The translations under genes and the position numbers were made by a program. Of a stretch of DNA of 64,000 nt, positions 19,901 to 25,817 are shown in pieces. Position 1 is the stretch's first letter, and each line of letters begins with the position of its first letter. The stretch covers positions 2,972,501 through 3,036,500 of the forward strand of contig NZ_CP152412.1 in NCBI RefSeq assembly GCF_038957035.1. Direction: 5' to 3'. The notes under the pieces were generated by a model. That model ran no database searches. It saw only the letters and a program-made list of their open reading frames with translations, and had not been told where the DNA came from. This DNA comes from Bradyrhizobium sp. B097. Lineage in GTDB: Bacteria > Pseudomonadota > Alphaproteobacteria > Rhizobiales > Xanthobacteraceae.

Positions 19901-22295
19901 CGTTCGGGTCGCAGTCGATGGTAATCTGAAGGCTGTCGACATCAGCCTGCCGACGACCGGCGGATTGACCGGCACTGGTGCGTTGTCGGTGTACGGTGGC
20001 GGCAATCTCTCGCTGACCGTCGGGGGCGGTATCAACTACGCCAATCTGCTGGTCGGGCGGGGGACGGCCGACATCCAGGCCGGCGAGGTCGGGATGGCAC
20101 CGCTGAGCACCAGTTCGCTGGCCATTGCGCGGGTGGATCTGTTGATCGGCGATGCCCAGTTCAATGTGGTGTCGCACCGGGGAATCAATGCGATCGTCGG
20201 TGATCCGACGCGGATGACGCAGCAGCACGATCCGTCGAGCAGCGGCGGCTATCATGTCCCGGCCGGTCTGGAAGGAAATGGGCCCCCCTCATTTTACTAC
20301 AACCCTGCGGCACCCTATGGCTTCTTCACCAGCATGACGGCTGGCAGCGCCCTGACCGAGTTCGCGGCAGGCGGCGACATCACGGTGCATGGTGATTTCG
20401 CGCCACCGATCTTCGAATTGACCGCGGCCGGCGGCTCGATCCGCGCCGGCGACATTACGCAAAGCGGCACGAATTTCCATTATCTGGCTGCACTGGCTGC
20501 GCCGACGGCCCGCCTCGATCTGCTGGCTCAGCAGGACATCGTCGGCTTTGGCGTCAGCATGACGGCGGCCGATCTGCTGTCCCAGGTCAACGGCGCCTCG
20601 GCGCCGGCAGGCAGCGATTACGCGAGCTCAATCTCCAATCCGGGCTCCTACGACATGTTTGGGGGCGCTTTGTCACTGCCTTCGAACCTGGTGCAGTTCA
20701 ACAATCCGCATACGGTGCATGTCTATGCGGTTCGGGGAAGCCTGACAAAGCTCGCGCTGGCGACATCGGAGCGCGCACAGGTGCGCGCCGGCCTCGATAT
20801 CGTCCAACCGATTATCAACATCGAGAACGCCGGGCTCGGCGACGTTTCGCTCGTGCAGGCCGGGCGCGACATCGTCAGCTGCCAGCCTTGCAGCCTGGCC
20901 TACCCGGACTTCTTCAACATTCGTGTGGAGGGGCCGGGCTCGCTATCGGTCCTTGCCGGTCGCGACATCGTTGCGCAGATGGGCGCGTATCACTCGCAGG
21001 GGCTTGGCATCACGTCGGTCGGCAACGCGGACAATCCGTTGCTGCCCGCGACCGGCGCCTCGATCGGCATCGCGGTCGGCACCGGTGCCAACGGTCCGGC
21101 CAACGCGGCCTTCATCAACCTCTATTTCGATCCGCGGAACACGGATGCGACGACGCAAGGCTATCTGGCGCAACTCACCAGCTACATGAGCGGGATCGAG
21201 GGCATCGCCCTCAGCCGCGACCAGGCGCTGGCCGATTTCCGCAACCTCGTCCCGGCCGCACAATTGCCGTTCATCGAACAGGTGTATTTCGCCGAGCTCA
21301 GGGCGGGCGGCGAAGCCGCGGCCAATGGGCATGGCGCAGGCGGCAAGGGTTACGATCGGGCCTACCGGGCGATCCAGACCCTGTTCCCGGGCAGCGTGAT
21401 CGGCGGCACCACCACAGCCTATGCCGGCAGCCTTTCGCTGTTCCAGCTCGCACGCGTCCGCACCGAGCAGGGTGGCAGCATCAACATCCTGGCGCCCGGT
21501 GGCGGCGTGTCGCTCGGCATCGAAAACCAGACGCCCGACCTGACCGGGCAGACCGACACCGCGCGCCCCGGCCTGCTGACGCTCGAAGGCGGCGGCATCA
21601 ACATCTTCACCGATCGGAGCGTCGTGGTGGCGCAGTCGCGCGTCTTCACCGAACTCGGCGGCGACATCCTGATGTTCTCGACCAACGGCGATCTCAACGC
21701 CGGCAAGGGCAAGCAGACCTCGATCGTGACATCGCCGCCTTTGGTCGTCTACGACCAGTACGGCGGCGCGACCAAAACGCCGAACACGCCGCAAACCGGC
21801 GCCGGCATCGCAACCTTGATTGGCGTTCCCGGCGTTCCCCCCGGTAACGTCGACCTGTTCGCGCCGCACGGCACGATCGATGCCGGCGAGGCCGGCATCC
21901 GCGTGTCGGGCAATCTGACCCTCGAAGCGCTGCAGGTGCTCAACATCGCCAATATCCAGGTGCAGGGCACGTCGGTCGGTGTGCCGGTGGTGCAGGGGCC
22001 GCCGGTGGGCGCGTTGACCGCGGCGAACAACACCGCGGGCGCGGCGCAGCAACCGACGGCGGCGGCACCGGCAACCAATACTGGACAGCCCTCGGTCATC
22101 ATTGTCGAAGTGCTCGGCTATGGCGGAGGCGACGGCGCGCCGGAGCCCGGCGACAATGACCAGCGCCGCGGCGGCAGCGAGCGGCAGAGCTATGATCCGA
22201 ACAGCATGTTTCGCGTGGTCGGCAGCGGTGCGCTGACGGCTGAGCAGGCGCAGCAATTGACCGATGACGAAAGGCAGCGTCTGTCGTCGCGGTAA
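10962..22295 (+). CDS. Giant filamentous haemagglutinin-family exoprotein (TpsA type)
   Basis: A 3,777-residue secreted protein, the largest gene here. The ATG at 10962 follows GGAAGGA. An N-terminal extension precedes a signal-peptide core (about residues 33-49, cleavage near ASA/RPL). An Ala/Gln-rich helix-prone stretch (about 66-113) follows, then the haemagglutination-activity/TPS secretion domain (about 150-290) with ILNWQSFNVG and NQSGIIFGG. The bulk is repetitive beta-helix sequence rich in Gly, Asn, Thr, Ser and Ala. Cys3307 and Cys3310 (CQPC) are rare cysteines. A DUF3739-like segment (about 3560-3690) precedes a Pro/Gly-rich tail. Such proteins are adhesins or surface filaments exported by a TpsB pore. 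No TpsB gene is in the window. It follows the FecR gene by 128 nt in the same direction and may be controlled by that sigma factor. Confidence 0.93.
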   Translation: MPVRVQATHHPRARGELAAGAPLRASRRMSRGGLMAGTSLVTLLLAAYPASARPLSGAWTVAAPRYAADAASAAAQQAADAAAQSSGSLTRAAQAIQAMQAAQAAARSAAQASGTSRTLPQLVVPDGLAPGGLQVAPGAAPGSSLWSGANLPTQASANGRTSVGITQTAPQAILNWQSFNVGARTDVVFNQQGNSNWVALNRVIGNVGPSQILGNIKADGKVLLINQSGIIFGGASQINVGSLVASTLNITDQQFKTALLNRSPFDNAGNLQAPIFASGSGPTGNIIVEAGAVIVTAAPASVTTGGGNVFLFGANVQNSGSIVTPGGQAALAAGTSVYVTTSGSTSQQGLMLNVLNGGTVSNTGLIAAPTGNVTLVGMNLQQSGVLVATTSVNQAGSILLSAQQGLQGMFGYDSSSHYAVSTQTGAVQLARGSLTAVLPEEDGLTAMDTQPQAQSRITVEGGFVNLQSGAAIIAPSGRVALEASSYGDQLYLQDNPTAKINTNYNRDGARVLVDAGSLIDVSGLQGVPVAASSDVVQVNVRANELRDSPLQRGGILSSKNVWVNVHDLDPVASDRVYTAGGLLEVSGWLGQVARPIDQRLTTGGSVIAYSTGDAILRPGALIDIAGGSLAHQAGYVPVTWLVGSDGRIYSANQAPADLTYTSIGVGFTVNHAHWGVTEFYANPLIPSQVYQPAYLEGRAAGALTVIANAAEVDASVVAATINGPYQRSANTLPAGAALTIAAADASIIAPSVAPPDLPTVTSPLPPSWQQTVYLAADLLNQANYGSITINAHGGVTDPVSGTVSPAISIVGGAKLQVASGGSITLNSNVAFAGGGISIDGQLVARAGSVTVNAALQGTTVFTGDIELHPGSVIDTRGLWVNDRTGGNDTPPALYNGGNVKLIAYGSVRIDGGAVIDASSGGWMQSTGRIKTSNGLPVGTGGNITLIADGFGATLHNSTTVAQTYPGRVYLDGVLRSYGFTRGGMLGIATPVIQIGGDAILPLRTIGSINADGTSNLTTVDPASVMRLSPGFFASGGFSQYALYSYQNLTVAGGTDLELHGVNLVPNPQAISAPTGSDVADVATVRMLPSYLRPAPVNLVLSAIDAFNGNLDVQRGAVINADPQATISLHARHQLTVDGTISAPAGAINLDLTGTTGTWVAVGSPVGVPPNNGPSYAATQTLWIGADARLLAPGLVTSTLDASGHPVNTVLGGGQVNINQEAQPSLYYPYSATQPYGEQPLGVVVAQAGAIIDVSGTSGTILQVAGRSGLIQTQVATPGGSIAIRASLGLLFDATMKAQAGGAGAAGGSLTIDQVIESNVADNTGVSQFVQPVFQTIVSQAAPLMTTGLSQGQAVPGSLLGDIFIGADQILSGGFASVSLGAVDALVFNGNVNLAAARSLTINASNISATPGATVRLSAPYVDIGGGQRNINEYSSSSYVPLGSYSAVPMAGTARLAVDADLIDIEGTLRSGASYSYVTSFIDFSTPVRQAVSLPGFASMSFNSLGDIRLVPVSRTSPSYAVKPTTLATAGDVTFTGTEIYPTSSGPVSNAYASITSSLFLIQATGPNSVVSFASNGQAPYMPLSAGGAVQIIAPTINQGGVLLAPLGQITFGDPNNPASTRAINLLPGSITSVSAGGTLIPYGAPLGNTDWIYGYDNSGTPNTISAPSAKTISFYGRALTVAGASGGAATARIDESGGGDLYGAQFVSGAGGSVDTLDGTQTFAVLPSLGNRYAPRDPQMQLSDPAQTTSAPVALQVGQQVYLSGIPGLPAGTYTLLPGHYALLPGAYKVTVAENQTSATGLRNFALRDGSYRVIGYGEVANTGIRDSLPSAYIVTPGAVVRRQSQYAETTANQFYAAKAAASGIAAPYLPLDAGQLVISATNSLSLPVTGGFGDFTAPAGGRGGQADIVASNLEILAPGGTAAPGMTGIQASALDSIGAQSILIGGTRNLNGNVLTITPAAQQLQIDSGAVLTAPEIMLTASKAITIGAGAQIDTTSFGAISTLFPNDPNTGKTLGSIALARVGGGGAGAFVLASNAPVLPVTLPTGSGGASKLSIGAGAQIFGGSVLALSASNTISMDPSARLAAPTVMVSVPVINFGAGGASGFNLSASLLAQLSEGDPLRHLPATGNLMLSASTAINVYGSVDLGDLDPATGRALLAGLTLSAPVINGFGAAADSVRLRADTITLNGGATGAASTGTGQGAFEIDATQLTLGGGGNLAFGGFNTVTLAASERVIGGVAYAGPIAAGTMQEIGTVSYAPGQVMPGTFTVSGGLTIATPLVTAQAGALTQLVANAGTVSFAARPGGAVQSAVNSNGATLSVSAQSIVQGTTIDLPSGAITFTARNGITLQAGSVTNVAGAVTPFFDVVRIAPAGGVTLQTVSGDVAVASGAVVDLRGGRLGSVTLPMLNVVDSDQGSNAGTLTIVAPNGTAHLDGQLLASADPRYAGGKAVLTLKSGDAGALLGSIAGFSGEQALTLATGDINVGNITARNVELTASSGSITVAGLIDASGGSDATIRLIAGNNLELGTHAVLNAGTTAARGGTVFLGLAGNSSGMLMFDVDAGSGSTPTINVASADPNIALNGGQVWLRVPRTINGDGTTGVRVGNNGVRVAGAREIVVEAVKVYDVTGTPYIDANLVTADADAQAFIAAATIRTGIGTLTGTSVTAFHLMPGIELRSSGDLQLLQNPSSTNSGIDLHTYRYNGEPMVLTLRAAGNLLINGSISDGFAAPVSSPDGSIFAIAAPLPAGSGSATLRLVAGADLAGADPLAVVPAVQRPAATAANPEPGSIVFAAPYLIDANVNDSGIVVQIPSVVRTGTRDLELAAAGNIDIQTAFGIYTAGEPVTPNFTPAQRALILSAYTYDYSSYLGYTYDANFNLLSYDTLYPLAFNASYSSGGGNLTVKAHGSLLGADTSNSGVTSYAASAPDTYWLWTEPAAASPTWFINFGTYYQPYLDFATDSFPSVAAFKGLGALGGGNVRVAVDGNLKAVDISLPTTGGLTGTGALSVYGGGNLSLTVGGGINYANLLVGRGTADIQAGEVGMAPLSTSSLAIARVDLLIGDAQFNVVSHRGINAIVGDPTRMTQQHDPSSSGGYHVPAGLEGNGPPSFYYNPAAPYGFFTSMTAGSALTEFAAGGDITVHGDFAPPIFELTAAGGSIRAGDITQSGTNFHYLAALAAPTARLDLLAQQDIVGFGVSMTAADLLSQVNGASAPAGSDYASSISNPGSYDMFGGALSLPSNLVQFNNPHTVHVYAVRGSLTKLALATSERAQVRAGLDIVQPIINIENAGLGDVSLVQAGRDIVSCQPCSLAYPDFFNIRVEGPGSLSVLAGRDIVAQMGAYHSQGLGITSVGNADNPLLPATGASIGIAVGTGANGPANAAFINLYFDPRNTDATTQGYLAQLTSYMSGIEGIALSRDQALADFRNLVPAAQLPFIEQVYFAELRAGGEAAANGHGAGGKGYDRAYRAIQTLFPGSVIGGTTTAYAGSLSLFQLARVRTEQGGSINILAPGGGVSLGIENQTPDLTGQTDTARPGLLTLEGGGINIFTDRSVVVAQSRVFTELGGDILMFSTNGDLNAGKGKQTSIVTSPPLVVYDQYGGATKTPNTPQTGAGIATLIGVPGVPPGNVDLFAPHGTIDAGEAGIRVSGNLTLEALQVLNIANIQVQGTSVGVPVVQGPPVGALTAANNTAGAAQQPTAAAPATNTGQPSVIIVEVLGYGGGDGAPEPGDNDQRRGGSERQSYDPNSMFRVVGSGALTAEQAQQLTDDERQRLSSR

Positions 22296-22318
22296 CGACA
22301 ACGGAAGCGCAGGGGCGT

Positions 22319-22350
22319 GTCGCAGGTTCGCAATGTAGCGGACCTGCGAC
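22319..22350 (+). terminator. Hairpin after the giant exoprotein gene
   Basis: A 9-bp perfect stem (22319-22327 with 22342-22350) with a 14-nt loop lies 24 nt after the stop. There is no T-run, so termination would be weak or factor-assisted. Confidence 0.4.
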
Positions 22351-22504
22351 TCACGGAGCCGCCTTCGCGTGCTGCCGACAACTCCGCCGCTACGACTGTG
22401 AAGCTCCCCTTCATACCCTGTCCATGTTATGCCGGATAGTTGCTGGCGATAAGCCGTCATATCTCTTCTACGCAATGCGAAGCATTTGGAAGAGGAGCAC
22501 CGCA

Positions 22505-23377
22505 ATGACCGGCGTGCTTGGTGAAGGAAACGATCGCAGCGAAATATCCAAGCACGTTCACCCGCGGCAATCCGCTGAGCAATTCTCCGCGACGAATACA
22601 GTCGGATTGCATCGCCGAGCGTTCTTGGCCGCCGGCGCAACCGCTACGGTCCTCGCTGCTGGCCAGAGCTTTGCGCAGAACCAGCCGCCGGTTGCGCCTG
22701 CTCCGGCGAGTCAGCCGGCGATGCCGAGCAACGTCAAGGTGGAGCGGCTGGACGGCTCAATTCTTGCGATCGGCATTCGGCAGGACAACGACAGCGTCGA
22801 ACTGTCGAGCGTTATCGGCTTGGGTCGTTTGATGTATATGCTCGATCACGATGACGCCCTGCGCGTCGCGGTCCTCTACTCCCAAGGTCCCGACTTTGTC
22901 GGCGGCGTCCTTGATGCCGTAAGCTGGGCACCAGTCCTGCGTACCGGTCGCTTCCCGGACACTCCCCAGTTCGTCAATCCGGTCGGCACCATCCCGCCGC
23001 GTCGCGAGAAGCCGCTCGTGGTCGCCGTGCAGGGCAGGTGCCAAGGCGCAGGCCACGAGCTTTTTCTCGCCGCCGATGTCCGCGTTGCCGCAAGCAATAC
23101 CGTATTCGCCCAACCGGAGGTCACCCGCGGCCACTTCCCGGCCGGCGGCGCGCCGATCACGTTTGTCCGCGAAGCGGGTTGGGCAAATGCAATGCGTTAC
23201 ATGCTGACAGGCGACGAATGGGGCGCCGATGAGGCCTACCGAATGGGTCTCGTTCAATTCGTGACGCCGCCCGGAAAGCAACTCGATCGCGCGATCGAGG
23301 TCGCTCGAAAGATCTCCGCCGCAGCCCCGCTCGGCATTCGTGCGACAATGAATTCGGCGCACCGTGCGCTCAGCTAA
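22505..23377 (+). CDS. Exported crotonase-fold (enoyl-CoA hydratase/isomerase) protein, prematurely stopped
   Basis: A 290-residue protein. The ATG at 22505 follows AGAGGAGC. Near residues 37-60 there is a twin-arginine-type signal (LHRRAFLAAG, hydrophobic core, SFAQ), which is unusual because crotonases act on cytoplasmic CoA thioesters. The crotonase core is clear: AVLYSQGPDFVGG at the first oxyanion segment and VQGRCQGAGHELFLAADVRVAA at the second. The frame ends in TAA at 23375-23377, yet the same frame continues after it for 40 sense codons of typical C-terminal crotonase sequence. The stop therefore looks like a recent nonsense change removing the terminal helices. The product may be nonfunctional, or a natural variant. 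Confidence 0.75.
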   Translation: MTGVLGEGNDRSEISKHVHPRQSAEQFSATNTVGLHRRAFLAAGATATVLAAGQSFAQNQPPVAPAPASQPAMPSNVKVERLDGSILAIGIRQDNDSVELSSVIGLGRLMYMLDHDDALRVAVLYSQGPDFVGGVLDAVSWAPVLRTGRFPDTPQFVNPVGTIPPRREKPLVVAVQGRCQGAGHELFLAADVRVAASNTVFAQPEVTRGHFPAGGAPITFVREAGWANAMRYMLTGDEWGADEAYRMGLVQFVTPPGKQLDRAIEVARKISAAAPLGIRATMNSAHRALS

Positions 23378-23500
23378 GGTCAGGAAACCGCGTACGCGGC
23401 ACTGTTCCCCGAACTTGCCCGACTTGCACAGAGCGACGACCACGAAGAATATTTCCGCGCGCAACGGGAGAAGCGTGCTCCCGTCTTCCATGGTCGCTGA
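23378..23500 (+). pseudogene. Orphaned C-terminal tail of the crotonase-fold gene
   Basis: Immediately after the TAA the same reading frame stays open for 40 codons to a TGA at 23498-23500, encoding YAALFPELARLAQSDDHEE, YFRAQREKRAP and VFHGR. Enoyl-CoA hydratases commonly end with exactly this kind of sequence (D-x-x-E-x-x-A-x-x-E-KR-P-x-F-x-G-R). A single CAA, GAA or AAA to TAA change would explain the break. Confidence 0.7.
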
Positions 23501-23531
23501 TCCATGACGCCTGGATCGCTCGCCCGGCCGC

Positions 23532-24581
23532 TTACTGGCTTGCCCCGTTGTGCGGCATGCGCAATCGGGCGCGCAAAGCACCCGGCGACTGCTTGAACCA
23601 TCGCCTGAACGCGCGATGGAAGGAGCTCACATCCTTGAAGCCGAGATTGTTGCTTACGCAGACCACCGGCTGTCCTTGCTCGATTTGCTGATAGGCCAAT
23701 TCCTTCCTCACCGCGGCGAGCAACTCCGTATAGCTGGTCCCTTCTCGTTTCAGGCGGCGGTAAAGCGTCGGCCGACTGACATGCAGTGCGCGGCACACAT
23801 CGCCGATACCCAAGCCCCGGTGCAGGCTCGAGCGAATGCGCTGGCGCACCTTGCCGACAAAGACGCTCTCGATCTCGATTCTCTGCAAGGCCTGTTGGGC
23901 ACGCTCCTGCAGAACCTGCTTGAGGTAGGAGTTGGCGCCGCGGATCGGCCGGTTCAGAACTTCCGACGGCAAATGCATGCAGGTGACATCACCGCCGAAC
24001 GAGAGCGCGTTCCCGAACACCTGCGCGTATCTTCCATGATAGGACGGGCGCGGAAACCCAAACGTGCAAGCGGCGGGTGTGACGTGGATGCCGGTCTGCT
24101 CCGCTATCCAGGTCACCAGCGCGCTCATGCTGCGCTCGAGGGCAGGCCGGGGGTATGCCCTGTCCGGCGCGAACGAGATGGTCAGGACGAGTGAGCCGCC
24201 GCGTATGCTGGACACCCAGCGCTCCGACGGGTTCATCAGGGCAATGTGGTGTTGGAAAACCTGCAAGGCCTCGCCCACGTCACGGCAATGGCAAAGCAAG
24301 CTAGCCAGTACACCACGCATCGAAGGGTTGTAGGTCTGCCCAACGAGAAGGCCGATGTGAGGCACTTCCGTGTTGTTCGCCGCTGCCCGCCACAAGGCCA
24401 GCAAATGTGCCTCGGGGAGGCGCTGCTCTTGCGCAGGCGGAGCGCCGCTGCTGCAGTCGATCATGGCCTCGCGGTCGAGGCCAGCCTCCAGCAGTTGGCT
24501 TTTGGTCGCAGCGCCGCTGGCCAGCAGCAAGTCGTAGAGATCGAGCACGGCAAGGGCGGATACGGTGGCGCGCGAACGCAT
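23532..24581 (-). CDS. AraC-family transcriptional regulator
   Basis: A 349-residue regulator with an N-terminal arabinose-binding-type/OruR-like effector domain (about residues 20-210; SERWVSSIRGG and FGFPRPSYHGRY) and a C-terminal AraC double helix-turn-helix (about 250-340; IGDVCRALHVSRPTLYRRLK, then LGFKDVSSFHRAFRRWF and SPGALR). This layout is typical of regulators of amino-acid or aromatic catabolism. It is convergent with the crotonase-like gene and divergent from the PPOX-like/amidase pair across a 161-nt gap, so that pair is the best candidate target. The GC-rich gap shows no clear AraC direct repeat. Confidence 0.9.
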   Translation of the reverse strand: MRSRATVSALAVLDLYDLLLASGAATKSQLLEAGLDREAMIDCSSGAPPAQEQRLPEAHLLALWRAAANNTEVPHIGLLVGQTYNPSMRGVLASLLCHCRDVGEALQVFQHHIALMNPSERWVSSIRGGSLVLTISFAPDRAYPRPALERSMSALVTWIAEQTGIHVTPAACTFGFPRPSYHGRYAQVFGNALSFGGDVTCMHLPSEVLNRPIRGANSYLKQVLQERAQQALQRIEIESVFVGKVRQRIRSSLHRGLGIGDVCRALHVSRPTLYRRLKREGTSYTELLAAVRKELAYQQIEQGQPVVCVSNNLGFKDVSSFHRAFRRWFKQSPGALRARLRMPHNGASQ

Positions 24582-24742
24582 CGCATGACATTCCTTGATA
24601 ACCGGTAGCGAAGACTACAACAGGATTGGCGCCGAGCAAACGCCCGGCAAGAGCCACGTTGCAACCAATCGCCATGCGATTGATCCCTGAAGCCATGTTT
24701 CGGGTGCGCGTTGCGCCGTAATCTTGGCCGCGCCGCAACAGC

Positions 24743-25804
24743 ATGGAAGACTCGCAAATGCTTGACGTCCCGCAAACCTGCAAGATCAGGACAGTGACCG
24801 ATCTGCGTAAGCTGATTTCGGAGCCGCCCGCGATGATGCGCCGCCGGTTGCAGCCACGCATCGACGATCACTGCATGACCGTGATCCGGAGCGCATCGGT
24901 GTGCGTGGTCGGATTCGCAGACCAGGCCGGCATTGCCTTCATCAATCTCCGCGCCACCCCGGTGATAACGGTTGAGCCCGATCGCGTCGACTTGGTCTGG
25001 CCGGCAGGCCTCGCATTGCCGGCAGCTCTGGCCCGGGGGGAGGTGCTCAATAGCAGCCTGTACTTCATCATGCCCGGCATCGGTTTCGCCTTGCGAGCAA
25101 ACGGCCGCAGTACGGCGCAGCAGGGTGAAGACGGAGTCGCACGGCTGGCGTTCCAGGCGGATGCGTTCTTCCTGCACTGCTCCCGCGCAAAGGTGCGTGC
25201 CAAATTCTGGGACCCGCGGGCCGGCGGAGCACCGTGTTCCGGCGCGGCTGGCGCGGCAGTTCTGTCCGATGTGGCCTTGGCATTCGTCTCACGTTCTCCC
25301 TATCTGCTGCTGCTGACGCAAGATCCCGCCGGCAAGACGGAGCTCTCGCCGCGCGGCGATCCGGACGGCTTTGTTCTGGTACTCGACCCCGGCACGCTTC
25401 TGATCCCCGAGCGGCCCGGCAACAAGGTCGCGTGCACGCTTACCAACATCCTCGCACATGAGGCGGTGACGGTCGCTTTTCTGATCCCGGGCTCGCCCAT
25501 CGTACTGATCGTTGATGGTCGCTGTTGGCTGACGACTGAGCCGAGCCTTCTGGAGTCAGTCGCTGTCCAGGGCAAGGCGCCCAAACTCGGCATGGTTCTG
25601 CATGTCGATGAATACCGCTTCCAGCATAGTCCCGCGCTGGTCGAAGCGGGGCTATGGTCTAACGAGACCCACCTGCGTGAAAGCGACATTCCATCTTTCT
25701 CCAAGATGCTGGCCGAGCATATGAATGGCAGGGGAGTGCTCGGCAAAGCGACGACGCTGGTCGTTGATGCGGTCGTCAAGCACGATCTGAAGCATCTTTA
25801 CTAG
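24743..25804 (+). CDS. Double-domain PPOX-like (pyridoxamine 5'-phosphate oxidase family) protein
   Basis: A 353-residue protein with two tandem split-barrel halves. The first half (about residues 25-150) has lost the expected S-P-R/K-G-D motif. The second half (about 170-310) keeps ELSPRGDPDGFVLVLD, TLLIPERPGNK and the TNIL/GSP strands that in this family build an FMN or F420 pocket. Few PPOX proteins contain two halves in one chain, and here only one looks able to bind flavin. The start ATG at 24743 has no clear ribosome site; the ATG at 24758 is an alternative. It precedes the amidase gene by 13 nt, implying one operon. Substrate unknown. Confidence 0.7.
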   Translation: MEDSQMLDVPQTCKIRTVTDLRKLISEPPAMMRRRLQPRIDDHCMTVIRSASVCVVGFADQAGIAFINLRATPVITVEPDRVDLVWPAGLALPAALARGEVLNSSLYFIMPGIGFALRANGRSTAQQGEDGVARLAFQADAFFLHCSRAKVRAKFWDPRAGGAPCSGAAGAAVLSDVALAFVSRSPYLLLLTQDPAGKTELSPRGDPDGFVLVLDPGTLLIPERPGNKVACTLTNILAHEAVTVAFLIPGSPIVLIVDGRCWLTTEPSLLESVAVQGKAPKLGMVLHVDEYRFQHSPALVEAGLWSNETHLRESDIPSFSKMLAEHMNGRGVLGKATTLVVDAVVKHDLKHLY

Positions 25805-25817
25805 AGAGCATGCCGCC

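Noticed and set aside
20943..22640. 565-residue open frame antisense to the exoprotein 3' end
   Set aside because: Same cause; the translation is low-complexity Arg/Ala/His-rich sequence with no family features, while the sense frame continues the beta-helix and DUF3739-like region.
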